The notes under the pieces: generated by a model
The model's database searches: none
Told to the model about the DNA's origin: nothing
The model's input: the letters and a program-made list of their open reading frames with translations, nothing else
Program-made: the position numbers and the translations under genes
IMG/VR virus record: IMGVR_UViG_3300046733_000716
Span: 1 to 48,491 of that record
Length of the DNA: 48,491 nt
DNA from: a virus
Strand: one strand, 5' to 3'
Shown: piece by piece, positions 33,367 to 40,844 of the stretch
Layout: the number at the start of each line of letters is the position of its first letter
Numbering within the stretch: the stretch's first letter is position 1

Positions 33367-34070
33367 GAACTGCTGAACAAAAGAAAGTTATTACTGATAG
33401 ATACGAAACAGCAAAATTACACAAAGGTGTAGTTAATCAAGGATTTATCGATTACTTACTTAATCAGTATCACAACTCTGAGCAAATTGTAAAATACAAA
33501 GATATAGGATCAAAAGGTCCTGTAGTAATGAACTATAGCCCAGACAGACAGAAATATGAATCATGGTTTACTCCTGTACAAAATTTTGTAGATAATTTAA
33601 TTGGCGACAATATGGTTTGGGGTAGTAATATATTTAGAGTAGAAAGACCTCACATAGTTCATAACGATGATTATCACGAAAAGATATATGATATCTTTAA
33701 GACAGTAGTTATTCCTTTAGAAATATCAAAGCCAACTAATTTTGTTGTATTTGATCAATATTATTTAGATGGCCCTATTAAGTGTTTTAGAGGATATCCA
33801 AAAGTACCTGAAAGTTTTTATAATAAAAGTTTAACTGATTATTCTAAGATAGAAGGATTCACAGATATTCCATTTAATAAACAAATATACGATGAATATC
33901 TAACACATGTACCATACGAAGCTCTACACGGACTTACAGTAGAATCAATTGTACGTTGGCAACCTGGCGATGCAATTACATTTGATATGGGTAAATTACA
34001 TAGTGCAGTAAACTTTAATGCTCAAGGTATTGAATACAAAATTGGGTACAGTATTTTTACTGGTAAATAG
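33363..34070 (+). CDS. 2OG-Fe(II) oxygenase-like protein
   Basis: A 235-residue protein. HIVHNDDY near residues 97-104 gives an H-x-D pair, and VRWQPGDAITFDMGKLHSAV near 193-216 gives the later metal His in the usual final-strand setting, followed by IGYSIFTG. This is the jelly-roll layout of small 2-oxoglutarate oxygenases in phages. The substrate is unknown. It is coupled by ATGA to the NADP reductase, which hints at a shared redox role, although 2OG enzymes do not need a reductase. Confidence 0.6.
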   Translation: MRTAEQKKVITDRYETAKLHKGVVNQGFIDYLLNQYHNSEQIVKYKDIGSKGPVVMNYSPDRQKYESWFTPVQNFVDNLIGDNMVWGSNIFRVERPHIVHNDDYHEKIYDIFKTVVIPLEISKPTNFVVFDQYYLDGPIKCFRGYPKVPESFYNKSLTDYSKIEGFTDIPFNKQIYDEYLTHVPYEALHGLTVESIVRWQPGDAITFDMGKLHSAVNFNAQGIEYKIGYSIFTGK

Positions 34071-34076
34071 TACTAG

Positions 34077-34157
34077 CAGGTAGCAAACATGGCCCGGCAG
34101 AGATTCATTGCTTGCATGTCAACACCGTAGGACAGTGCCAGCGGACAGCTAACCCTG
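34077..34157 (+). ncRNA. Candidate structured RNA or leader element
   Basis: The 110-base gap 34071-34180 is visibly richer in G and C than its surroundings. CAGGTAGC (34077-34084) can close with GCTA(AC)CCTG (34148-34157). Inside, AGCAA/TTGCT and ACATG/CATGT interleave as in an H-type pseudoknot, and GGACAG occurs twice. It ends just before AGAGGTGA and the ATG at 34181, so it could be a cis-regulator or a small RNA. It matches no family I can name. Confidence 0.35.
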
Positions 34158-34180
34158 TGTTTTATTAGAAGAGGTGACAG

Positions 34181-34435
34181 ATGAGCTTAATAGGACATAA
34201 CAGTAATAAGAAACCAAAGTTAATAATTGATATATCAGACATTTACGACAGAAGAGCTCGTAAACAAAAAGAACTTGATTATTACACAAAGGAAATTGAT
34301 AAGTTAATGGTTAAATTAGGAATGATACAACATGAAATAGGCGTTAATGAAACAATTATTAGATTAATAGAAAATGAACAAATACTTGATTTGCAAGAAG
34401 CAATTCGAGAAAAAAGAAAAAACTTAGAGGATTAA
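34181..34435 (+). CDS. Small coiled-coil protein
   Basis: An 84-residue protein. After a short polar N-terminus (MSLIGHNSNKKPKL), residues 20-84 form a charged coiled coil (RRARKQKELDYYTKEIDKLM). It has a good GAGGTGA ribosome site and ends directly at the next ATG. Function unknown. Confidence 0.7.
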   Translation: MSLIGHNSNKKPKLIIDISDIYDRRARKQKELDYYTKEIDKLMVKLGMIQHEIGVNETIIRLIENEQILDLQEAIREKRKNLED

Positions 34436-35185
34436 ATGAATACACTATACTTAGTATGCAGTCATAGTTGCATAAGTCAAATGGAAGTTCCATATTTGCT
34501 TAATAATAGTCCTATGTTACACGGAGAAAGCCAAGCAGGAGAACACTGGGCAAGTTACGAACTAGATGGAAAAGAAATTGACCATGAACCAGGCGAGCTA
34601 GGTAAAATACGTGTACATGATGACTATTGGAATATATCAGATGTTGATAATCAATGGTATAATTATAACGTTAGAAATACTATGAATATTTCAAATGATC
34701 AATTAGACGGATTATTAAACTTAATTGAAACAAAAAGTATTGCCGTATTACTACATGCACAAAATTATAAAGATATTTGGAAATGGAGTAGAGGAATACC
34801 AGTAATAATGATTAGAACAAGAATTGACGAATGGGATGGTAACATTGTTAGTTGGGCAGCACGTGAGTATAATTACTTAATGGAAGATGAACGTAATGCA
34901 AACTACAGCAAAGACGATCATGCTTGGCAATCAACAGAAACTATTGTTTCTAATTTTAATGCTAAAAAACAATTTAATAATGAAATTAACGATGATGAAG
35001 GTGATATTACATTAAATCAAAGTCAATGGTCTACATTAGATGGACTTAATACATTATGGGATACAGTGGGAATTGATAGTCCAGATCAAAATTGGATACA
35101 TCAATACTATGAAGATTTTCAAAATCATCAAGAAATAAATAAAGAACTAGCAAAGGAGATAACTGATGCCTACAATAAAGGATAG
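34436..35185 (+). CDS. Hypothetical accessory protein
   Basis: A 249-residue acidic, Trp/Asn-rich protein. It begins with a beta-strand and small loop (MNTLYLVCSHSCISQMEVPY) and has a central strand SIAVLLHAQNYKDIWKW followed by GIPVIMIRTRIDEW, as in P-loop or sulfotransferase-like folds, though no Walker motif exists. It starts right after the previous stop and overlaps the next gene by 20 bases. No family recognised. Confidence 0.6.
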   Translation: MNTLYLVCSHSCISQMEVPYLLNNSPMLHGESQAGEHWASYELDGKEIDHEPGELGKIRVHDDYWNISDVDNQWYNYNVRNTMNISNDQLDGLLNLIETKSIAVLLHAQNYKDIWKWSRGIPVIMIRTRIDEWDGNIVSWAAREYNYLMEDERNANYSKDDHAWQSTETIVSNFNAKKQFNNEINDDEGDITLNQSQWSTLDGLNTLWDTVGIDSPDQNWIHQYYEDFQNHQEINKELAKEITDAYNKG

Positions 35186-35546
35186 AGACGAAGTAGTTTT
35201 ATTTTCAGATCCAATTAAAATTTACTTATTTAAAGATTTAGGTAGAGTTAAGATCTCTTTTAAAGTAACAGACTATGTTGTTATTGCGAGAGAAATACTT
35301 CAAAAAGATTTTGAATATATTTTAGAAAATTGGGATAAAGGTGAAGGAATACAAGGTTTAGAAATGAAGGGCGATGGAAAGATTTGGTGGTATCACAGTA
35401 AATCAGGACCAAGACCTGAATGTGAGCCTGCTAGCTTTGCAGCCGTAAATTTTAATAGATTTAGTTTTAGATTTTCTATTCCTGTAATGACACAATTAAA
35501 AGAAACATACGAGCATCAAAAGCATAACGTGATGCATTGGGATTAA
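35166..35546 (+). CDS. Hypothetical accessory protein
   Basis: A 126-residue protein, mixed alpha/beta (YLFKDLGRVKISFKVTDYVV, then KIWWYHSKSGPRPE). It starts inside the previous gene behind AAGGAG (35154-35159). No motif or family is recognised. Confidence 0.6.
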   Translation: MPTIKDRDEVVLFSDPIKIYLFKDLGRVKISFKVTDYVVIAREILQKDFEYILENWDKGEGIQGLEMKGDGKIWWYHSKSGPRPECEPASFAAVNFNRFSFRFSIPVMTQLKETYEHQKHNVMHWD

Positions 35547-35549
35547 TTT

Positions 35550-36650
35550 ATGCGTAAACAGTTAGATCAATTATTAAAAGAAAACAAAAAAATTTCAATA
35601 GGATGGTTAGTACACGATAATAATAATCCTTTCGTAAATGGGTTTTCCAGAAACTTATTTGAGTATTATTATGTTCTATTACAAAATTCAAAGTTTCAAC
35701 AATTTGTTGGAGTCTCTGAAGAAGACTTACAAATACAAAGTGATGGTGAAGGATTTGAAACTGTATTAATTATTAGACAAGGAATAGTATTTCCAAACAT
35801 TGATAACTTTATGGAATTTATTAATGAACAAGATTTTGAAGATTATGATATAGTTCTTGCAGAAAATTATAGAGAGTATGTTTTAGACTTTAATAAAACA
35901 AATACTGCAAACATGTCAGAATTAATTAAAATTCTTAACACTGAAGTTTCATTTGTAGCAAATACTGATAATGCTGAAATAGCAAAACAGTATATGCCAA
36001 AAATTCATAAAACATTTAGTAAAATAATAACTTCATCGGGCGGATTAAATCCAATACTATATCCATATGCACTCAATATGAGCGAAGGCGCTACAGTTGA
36101 ATTAAGAGATATTAGCAATATTGGATTGTTAAATGCAAAACGTTGGATTACTGAATGGGATGGAACAGACTGTTCTTCATTTGTTAAAAAACTTATAGAC
36201 AGTACTAGTGTAGATGGTACAACATGGATAGTACGTGGAGGAAAACATAAACAAACTATGCAAGATTTATTAGACCAACAAGAAGGTTTTAGTGAATGGT
36301 TTAAAAATGTATTTCCAACAATAAATTACAAATACATACATCACGATTTCTTTAATGGATTAGAAACCAGAGATTTAGTAGGTGACTTAGAAAATACAGA
36401 AGGAAATATTTACATACATTTAAGTAATATATTTCATTATCAAGCTACTGCATTTTACTATAATTTAGAAGATAGAATAGCATGCTTGAATGACTTAATT
36501 ACACGTATCAATAATTCAGGACTAGGTGATAGAGTAATGATGACTTTTATGGACCCACAGATGCTATTAGTGCCACAACCAAGATGGGTAAAAAACATAC
36601 CTACAGCAGAACTACAACAAAAATATCGTGTATTTCCTTGGCAAAAATAA
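35550..36650 (+). CDS. Hypothetical accessory protein, possible transferase
   Basis: A 366-residue protein. Residues 14-40 (KKISIGWLVHDNNNPFVNG) look like a first Rossmann-type strand and loop. Residues near 280-300 (GNIYIHLSNIFHYQATAFYY) resemble the later strands of a methyltransferase or glycosyltransferase fold. No complete cofactor motif is visible, so the activity cannot be named. It is the last gene before a strong terminator and closes the 31-36.6 kb accessory run. Confidence 0.6.
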   Translation: MRKQLDQLLKENKKISIGWLVHDNNNPFVNGFSRNLFEYYYVLLQNSKFQQFVGVSEEDLQIQSDGEGFETVLIIRQGIVFPNIDNFMEFINEQDFEDYDIVLAENYREYVLDFNKTNTANMSELIKILNTEVSFVANTDNAEIAKQYMPKIHKTFSKIITSSGGLNPILYPYALNMSEGATVELRDISNIGLLNAKRWITEWDGTDCSSFVKKLIDSTSVDGTTWIVRGGKHKQTMQDLLDQQEGFSEWFKNVFPTINYKYIHHDFFNGLETRDLVGDLENTEGNIYIHLSNIFHYQATAFYYNLEDRIACLNDLITRINNSGLGDRVMMTFMDPQMLLVPQPRWVKNIPTAELQQKYRVFPWQK

Positions 36651-36670
36651 CAAAAAAATTAAATTAATTT

Positions 36671-36699
36671 AAAAACCCTTGTTTTATAAGGGTTTTTTT
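36671..36699 (+). terminator. Rho-independent terminator (duplicated element, copy 1)
   Basis: AAACCCTT, a GTTTTAT loop and AAGGGTTTTTTT. Together with the AATTAATTT before it, it is nearly identical to the element at 39672. Confidence 0.95.
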
Positions 36700-36722
36700 A
36701 TGGCTTTTTTTAACTTATCTGG

Positions 36723-36760
36723 TTGACAAGTAAGATGTCTTACTATATACTGTAAGTATA
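36723..36760 (+). promoter_or_regulatory. Early promoter with nested inverted repeats (copy 3)
   Basis: TTGACA (36723-36728), a 17-base spacer with AGTAAGATGTCTTACT (7-base arms), and TATACT (36746-36751) inside the second repeat TATACTGTAAGTATA. Confidence 0.92.
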
Positions 36761-36786
36761 GTTAATTAAAACAGGAGTTGAAAAAC

Positions 36787-37191
36787 ATGGCTTATATTAC
36801 AGCACAAGAAGTTAAATCAATTAGACAAGCTCTTAAAGCAGAGTTTGGTAAAAACTTTAAATTCGGCGTTCGTAGACAGCACGGTTCAAGTGTTGATATT
36901 ACAGTTAAAAGTGGTATTGCACCTCTTGATACTTGGGAAACAGAAAATGCCAGAGGCGATAAAATCGCTTGTAATGGTCACTTCCAAGTAAATCATTATC
37001 ATACACATTTTTATGGTGAGTTCCAAGGATTCTTTGATAGGATCTCAGAAATTGCACATACTGCACCAGGTATGGATGGCGGTAAAAAATATTACTGTAA
37101 TGATGACACTTCAAGTGATTATTTTGACAGGGCTTACTATGTACATATTAATGTTGGTGAGTGGAATAAACCTTACGTAAAAACTTCTTAG
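36787..37191 (+). CDS. LPD29-like small protein
   Basis: A 134-residue protein. The N-terminus (MAYITAQEVKSIRQALKAEF, then FKFGVRRQHGSSVDITVKSG) fits the LPD29 domain, which is found in phage and plasmid polyvalent proteins and stand-alone small proteins. The ATG at 36787 is 9 bases from CAGGAG and is preferred to the TTG at 36778. The C-terminal half has several Tyr, His and Asp residues (YYCNDDTSSDYFDRAYYVHI). It is the first gene of an early unit; function unknown. Confidence 0.7.
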   Translation: MAYITAQEVKSIRQALKAEFGKNFKFGVRRQHGSSVDITVKSGIAPLDTWETENARGDKIACNGHFQVNHYHTHFYGEFQGFFDRISEIAHTAPGMDGGKKYYCNDDTSSDYFDRAYYVHINVGEWNKPYVKTS

Positions 37192-37202
37192 GAAAGGAAA
37201 CA

Positions 37203-37550
37203 ATGATAGAATATAAAAAAGACAACCCACACAAGGAAATAGGTAAACAAAAGTTTAGAGTTAAAACCTGTTATACGGCGTGGGTTGAATATGATGTTAT
37301 TGCTGATTCTAAAGACGAAGCCATGGATAAAATAATTGAACATGGTGGAATTGAGAAAATAGATTGGCATGATGGTTGCTTAGGTGATGCAGAAGTTTAT
37401 GCATGTGACCACAATTTTGTAGAACATGGTGATATAGTAAAAGTAGAAGAATGTGTACCATATGAAGATACAGATATTGACACTGGTGAAGAAATGTTAA
37501 ATTACGAAGATCCAGATTGGACTTCAGATGAATATAGATGGAAAAAATAA
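37203..37550 (+). CDS. Small acidic early protein
   Basis: A 115-residue acidic protein. A beta-rich N-terminal part (KFRVKTCYTAWVEYDVIADS) and helix (DEAMDKIIEHGG) look like a small ferredoxin-like or DpnD/PcfM-type fold; the tail is Asp/Glu-rich. It is preceded by AGGAAAGG and overlaps the next tiny gene by TAATG. Function unknown; strong negative charge is common in proteins that mimic DNA, but there is no further support. Confidence 0.65.
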   Translation: MIEYKKDNPHKEIGKQKFRVKTCYTAWVEYDVIADSKDEAMDKIIEHGGIEKIDWHDGCLGDAEVYACDHNFVEHGDIVKVEECVPYEDTDIDTGEEMLNYEDPDWTSDEYRWKK

Positions 37551-37663
37551 TGAATAAGTTTATGATTATATTATTGATGTTAACAGTAGGTCTTTTTGTT
37601 ATAGATCGTAAAAATTCTTATGATGCATATGAATATAAAAGATCACAAATTTTACCAGATTAA
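37550..37663 (+). CDS. Tiny membrane-anchored peptide
   Basis: A 37-residue ORF (MNKFMIILLMLTVGLFVIDR, then a polar tail ending SQILPD). It starts in a TAATG overlap with the previous stop and ends 4 bases before the next promoter's -35, so it fills the space exactly. One membrane helix. Function unknown. Confidence 0.6.
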   Translation: MNKFMIILLMLTVGLFVIDRKNSYDAYEYKRSQILPD

Positions 37664-37667
37664 AAGG

Positions 37668-37705
37668 TTGACAAGTAAGACGTCTTACTGTATACTGTAA
37701 GTATA
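37668..37705 (+). promoter_or_regulatory. Early promoter with perfect 16-bp spacer palindrome (copy 4)
   Basis: TTGACA (37668-37673), a spacer containing AGTAAGACGTCTTACT (37674-37689), which is a perfect palindrome, and TATACT (37691-37696) within TATACTGTAAGTATA. Confidence 0.92.
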
Positions 37706-37729
37706 GTTAATAAAAAAAGGACATAATTT

Positions 37730-37909
37730 ATGAAAACATTTACATTTGAAAATCATTTGGGTGAAACATTTACTGCAAAAGCAGAAAATGGACTTGATGT
37801 TATGGAAGATGCCAACAAAGCTATATTGTGGTCTAATTGGAAAGACGGAATGTGGAAACAAGTAAGTGACACAAAATTTGTTTGGGTGTTGGGTAATTTT
37901 TTCGATTAA
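37730..37909 (+). CDS. Small early protein
   Basis: A 59-residue protein (MKTFTFENHLGETFTAKAEN, then a helix DVMEDANKAILWSNWKDGMW). It looks like a short beta-hairpin plus helix. It is a single-gene unit between two copies of the early promoter, with an AAAGGA ribosome site. Function unknown. Confidence 0.7.
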   Translation: MKTFTFENHLGETFTAKAENGLDVMEDANKAILWSNWKDGMWKQVSDTKFVWVLGNFFD

Positions 37910-37914
37910 AAAGG

Positions 37915-37952
37915 TTGACAAGTAAGATGTCTTACTGTATACTGTAAGTATA
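37915..37952 (+). promoter_or_regulatory. Early promoter with nested inverted repeats (copy 5)
   Basis: TTGACA (37915-37920), a 17-base spacer with AGTAAGATGTCTTACT, and TATACT (37938-37943) within TATACTGTAAGTATA. Confidence 0.92.
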
Positions 37953-37977
37953 GTTAATAAAAAACAAGGAGAAATAA

Positions 37978-38322
37978 ATGCTAGAATATGATGTAAATGA
38001 AATTAAATCAATACTTGCTAAAGCTAAAACTGCGGCGGCAAATGCTTCTCAAGAATACTTTACTGAAAAGATGAATAGTGAAGATAATTATCCATGTGGA
38101 TTTGCTTGGGTTAACATTTATGGTATTAAAGGTAATACTAAATTAGGTAGGGCTATGAAAGCCGCTGGTATTGAAAAAGACTATAGTGGTGCTTATAAAA
38201 TTTGGAATCCAGGTGAAATGTTTGTTCAAAACGTTGATATCAAAGAAGCAGGTGCAGAAGCGGCGGCAGATGTATTTGAATCTTTTGGATTTAAAGCCTA
38301 TGCTAATTCAAGGTTAGACTAA
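37978..38322 (+). CDS. Small early protein
   Basis: A 114-residue protein. A helical N-terminus (KSILAKAKTAAANASQEYFT) leads to a region with Gly, Trp and Tyr (YPCGFAWVNIYGIKGNTKLG) and an Ala/Glu-rich helix. No catalytic motif. It has CAAGGAG upstream and overlaps the next gene by TAATG. Confidence 0.7.
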   Translation: MLEYDVNEIKSILAKAKTAAANASQEYFTEKMNSEDNYPCGFAWVNIYGIKGNTKLGRAMKAAGIEKDYSGAYKIWNPGEMFVQNVDIKEAGAEAAADVFESFGFKAYANSRLD

Positions 38323-38480
38323 TGGAAAAAATGGACGAAGCTACAATTAAGTTGTACGAACGCAGAATAGATGCTTGCGTTCGTACTGCTAAACAAGCTG
38401 AAAAAGGCAGTTGGGCAGAAAAATTTTGGATGCAAACTGCAAACACAATTCTTAAAAAACTACGCAGGAATTCTTTATGA
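38322..38480 (+). CDS. Small helical protein upstream of DNA ligase
   Basis: A 52-residue protein (MEKMDEATIKLYERRIDACV ... ILKKLRRNSL), helical and basic. It is coupled by TAATG to the gene before and by ATGA to the ligase. A perfect 11-bp inverted repeat lies inside its coding sequence (38354-38386), so the region may serve as an RNA element as well as a gene. Confidence 0.6.
   Translation: MEKMDEATIKLYERRIDACVRTAKQAEKGSWAEKFWMQTANTILKKLRRNSL
38354..38386 (+). repeat. Perfect 11-bp inverted repeat inside a small ORF
   Basis: GTACGAACGCA (38354-38364) and TGCGTTCGTAC (38376-38386) are exact complements around an 11-base loop, about 90 bases before the ligase start. It would form a stable RNA hairpin or a protein site. 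Confidence 0.85.
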
Positions 38481-39589
38481 AAAATATTGTAACATTAAAA
38501 ACTCTTTATAAAAGAGATACAACAGGCAAAGTCCGTATGTGGCAAGTTGAATACGGTGAATCAGATAACTTAGCTGGTACACGTACTATTAGTGGATTAG
38601 TTGACGGACAAAAAGTTACTAGCGAATGGAATATGAGTTCTCCAAAGAACGTTGGTAAAGTAAATGAAACAACAAGTTTAAGTCAAGCAATGGCAGAAGC
38701 CCAAGCATTATGGGTAAAACGTTCGGATAAAGAGTACTTTGAAAATGTAGACAGCATTGACTCTTACGAAAAATTTAAGCCAATGCTTGCACACGATTAT
38801 ACAAAGCGTCCACAAGAATCAGGTTGGAGTCAACCTAAGCTAGATGGTATTCGTTGTGTAGTTGATAAAAATGGCATGTGGACACGTGCTGGTAAACCTA
38901 TTACAAGTTGCCCACACATTTGGGAATCACTTAAAGGTTACATGGAACAGAATCCTCATTTTATTTTAGATGGTGAACTTTATAATCATGAACTAAAAGC
39001 AGACTTCAATAAAATTACAAGTCTAGTTAGAAAACTAAAAAGTACATCTGAAGATATTGAAGAAGCAAAGAGCCTTGTACAATATCATGTGTATGATATG
39101 TATGATAGTATAGTACCTAATATGAAATTTACAAATCGTATTAAACAAGCATATTGGGCTAACAATGAATATGTTAAAATTGTACCTACAGAATATTGTG
39201 AGAATCAAGCACAATTGGATGAAATGTATAGTGGGTATATGCAAGCCGGATATGAAGGTCAAATGGTACGTAATGATACTCCATACGAAAGCAAGCGAAG
39301 TAAAAACTTGCTAAAACGTAAAGAGTTTATCACAGAAGAATTTACTGTTATTCAAATGCTTGAAGGTCAAGGTAATTGGGCTGGACATGCTAAACGTTTT
39401 ATTCTTAGGGATAAAGATGGTAAAGAATTTGGTAGTGGAATTAGAGGACAACAAGCACAGTTATCAAAATTGTGGGAATCCAAAAATGCACCAAATTGGG
39501 CTACGTGTAGATACTTCGAATTAACGCCAGATGGTGTTCCACGTTTTCCGGTTATAGTAGACTACGGATATGGCGAAAGAAGCGACTAG
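38477..39589 (+). CDS. 30: ATP-dependent DNA ligase
   Basis: Seals nicks during phage replication and repair. It has 370 residues, shorter than T4 gp30 (487). Residues 1-85 form an N-terminal WGR-like extension (KVRMWQVEYGESDNLAGTRT). The ligase core has motif I (QPKLDGIRCVV, nucleophile Lys), motif III (FILDGELYNH), motif IV (GYEGQMVRN) and motif V (LLKRKEF), followed by an OB-type region ending DYGYGERSD. It starts in an ATGA overlap and is the last substantial gene before a terminator. Confidence 0.92.
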   Translation: MKNIVTLKTLYKRDTTGKVRMWQVEYGESDNLAGTRTISGLVDGQKVTSEWNMSSPKNVGKVNETTSLSQAMAEAQALWVKRSDKEYFENVDSIDSYEKFKPMLAHDYTKRPQESGWSQPKLDGIRCVVDKNGMWTRAGKPITSCPHIWESLKGYMEQNPHFILDGELYNHELKADFNKITSLVRKLKSTSEDIEEAKSLVQYHVYDMYDSIVPNMKFTNRIKQAYWANNEYVKIVPTEYCENQAQLDEMYSGYMQAGYEGQMVRNDTPYESKRSKNLLKRKEFITEEFTVIQMLEGQGNWAGHAKRFILRDKDGKEFGSGIRGQQAQLSKLWESKNAPNWATCRYFELTPDGVPRFPVIVDYGYGERSD

Positions 39590-39666
39590 TGACGGTATTT
39601 GACGTGTTTATAGGCGTGATTATAGCCAATTATACAGTAGGTTTTATTAATCTTTTTTTAAATTAA
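39589..39666 (+). CDS. Possible tiny membrane peptide after ligase
   Basis: A 25-residue ORF from GTG 39589 (VTVFDVFIGVIIANYTVGFI, then NLFLN) coupled to the ligase stop by TAGTG. It is almost entirely one hydrophobic helix and stops just before the terminator. Coding status is uncertain because of the GTG start and short length. Confidence 0.35.
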   Translation: MTVFDVFIGVIIANYTVGFINLFLN

Positions 39667-39671
39667 TTTAG

Positions 39672-39698
39672 AAACCCTTGTTTTATAAGGGTTTTTTC
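39672..39698 (+). terminator. Rho-independent terminator (duplicated element, copy 2)
   Basis: AAACCCTT, a GTTTTAT loop and AAGGGTTTTTT, with AATTAATTT just before. It is almost the same sequence as the terminator at 36671 and again is followed by an early promoter. Confidence 0.95.
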
Positions 39699-39711
39699 TT
39701 TACGATTATGG

Positions 39712-39749
39712 TTGACAACCAAGACATCTTATCATATACTGTAAGTATA
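39712..39749 (+). promoter_or_regulatory. Early promoter with nested inverted repeats (copy 6)
   Basis: TTGACA (39712-39717), a 17-base spacer containing AAGACATCTT, and TATACT (39735-39740) within TATACTGTAAGTATA. The outer spacer-repeat bases have diverged (ACC...ATC). Confidence 0.9.
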
Positions 39750-39771
39750 GTTAAACAAAAGGAGTTACAAA

Positions 39772-40107
39772 ATGCAAACACAAATTGAAACACTAAAAGG
39801 TAAGATCAAAGCAGACTACATCAATTGGACTACTGCTGGTGGTACAAAAGAATTGTCAGGTTACTTTAAAGAAACTGTTGATAATTTTGATGATAGTATT
39901 ACTGTTAAGACTGGTAAAAAGTATATTAAGATTATACGTGATAATGGCGTTTGGGGTTTTATTGTTAATACAGATGATGATAAACTATTCAAAAAAGGTG
40001 ATATCCTTAAAGCCGCAGGTTGGAATGCACCAGCTAGGAATGCCGCACGTGGTAACGTATTTGAAGAATACAGTGTAGCATGGACTGGTCCTCATTACTT
40101 AAAATAG
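39772..40107 (+). CDS. Small early protein
   Basis: A 111-residue protein. The middle (DDSITVKTGKKYIKIIRDNG, then VWGFIVNTDDDKLFKKGDIL) is beta-rich with a lysine-rich face, and AAGWNAPARNAARG follows. This resembles short conserved proteins of marine phages. It has a good AAGGAG site and precedes the HD hydrolase by 9 bases, so they share the early promoter. Function unknown. Confidence 0.7.
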   Translation: MQTQIETLKGKIKADYINWTTAGGTKELSGYFKETVDNFDDSITVKTGKKYIKIIRDNGVWGFIVNTDDDKLFKKGDILKAAGWNAPARNAARGNVFEEYSVAWTGPHYLK

Positions 40108-40116
40108 GAAATAAAA

Positions 40117-40629
40117 ATGGACATCATTCAAAAAGCAAAACTTTTCGCAACTGTGGCTCATGCCGCAGTTGGTCAGAAACGAAAATATAGCGGAGACGAT
40201 TATATCGTACATCCAATCAGGGTTGCTAGACTTGTAAAAGAGCATGGCGGAACTGATGAGATGATCGCCGCGGCATTGCTACATGATGTCATCGAAGACA
40301 CACATGTATCGCCTGCAATGATTGCTGAAGAATTTGGTTGGGTTGTATTTAAGTTGGTTCTTGAATTAACTGATACTAGTAAACCCGAAGATGGTAACAG
40401 GGCAGTACGTAAAGGCATAGATGCTAAACGTCTTGGATTAGCAAGTGAGCAAGCACAAATTATCAAGCTAGCTGACTTAATTGACAACAGTGCAGATATC
40501 GTAGCAAACGATCCAAAGTTCGCTAAAGTTTTCTTACAAGAAAAAGCAAATCTTTTGGATATAATGACTAAGATTCACTCACATTCACTTTATGCAATTG
40601 CATTAGGTGCAATAACAATGGAAGGATAA
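40117..40629 (+). CDS. HD-domain hydrolase of the SpoT/MESH1 type
   Basis: A 170-residue HD-fold protein with the stand-alone ppGpp-hydrolase layout. AKLFATVAHAAVGQKRKYSG and YIVHPIRVARLV are followed by the HD motif AALLHDVIEDT and the later KLADLIDNSADI. All expected metal ligands (His, His-Asp, Asp) are present. There is no synthetase domain. It may break down (p)ppGpp, relieving a starvation response during infection; this is inferred from the family. It is expressed from an early promoter, which fits a host-takeover role. Confidence 0.8.
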   Translation: MDIIQKAKLFATVAHAAVGQKRKYSGDDYIVHPIRVARLVKEHGGTDEMIAAALLHDVIEDTHVSPAMIAEEFGWVVFKLVLELTDTSKPEDGNRAVRKGIDAKRLGLASEQAQIIKLADLIDNSADIVANDPKFAKVFLQEKANLLDIMTKIHSHSLYAIALGAITMEG

Positions 40630-40632
40630 ATA
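40625..40632 (+). promoter_or_regulatory. T4-type late promoter placed for a leaderless transcript
   Basis: GATAAATA overlapping the HD-gene stop, then five bases, then the ATG at 40638. The predicted +1 is the A of that ATG, which favours it over the ATG at 40632. Confidence 0.6.
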
Positions 40633-40637
40633 TGTTT

Positions 40638-40844
40638 ATGGACATCGAATTAACATTAATAATGTGCGCCTTTGTAATCGCATGTGCTTATTTTAATTAT
40701 AAAAGTGGGTACAAAGAAGGTGTATTCAAGGGTATGGAAGAAACATTAAAAATGCTTGAAGCAACCGGTTATATTAAAGTGGTTGAAGATGCAACTGGCG
40801 AAACAGAAATTAGAAAAGTGCCAGAAATCAAAAATGAACTTTAG
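40638..40844 (+). CDS. Small membrane-anchored protein
   Basis: A 68-residue protein (MDIELTLIMCAFVIACAYFN, one N-terminal membrane helix), followed by a basic turn (YKSGYKEGVFKG) and a soluble acidic tail. The ATG at 40632 lies inside the promoter, so 40638 is chosen for the late transcript; read-through from the early promoter could use either. It overlaps the next gene by 11 bases. Function unknown. Confidence 0.6.
   Translation: MDIELTLIMCAFVIACAYFNYKSGYKEGVFKGMEETLKMLEATGYIKVVEDATGETEIRKVPEIKNEL

Noticed and set aside
34098-34139. 13-codon ORF from ATG inside the 34071-34180 gap
   Set aside because: No ribosome site and it lies within the predicted pairing; RNA structure explains the region better.
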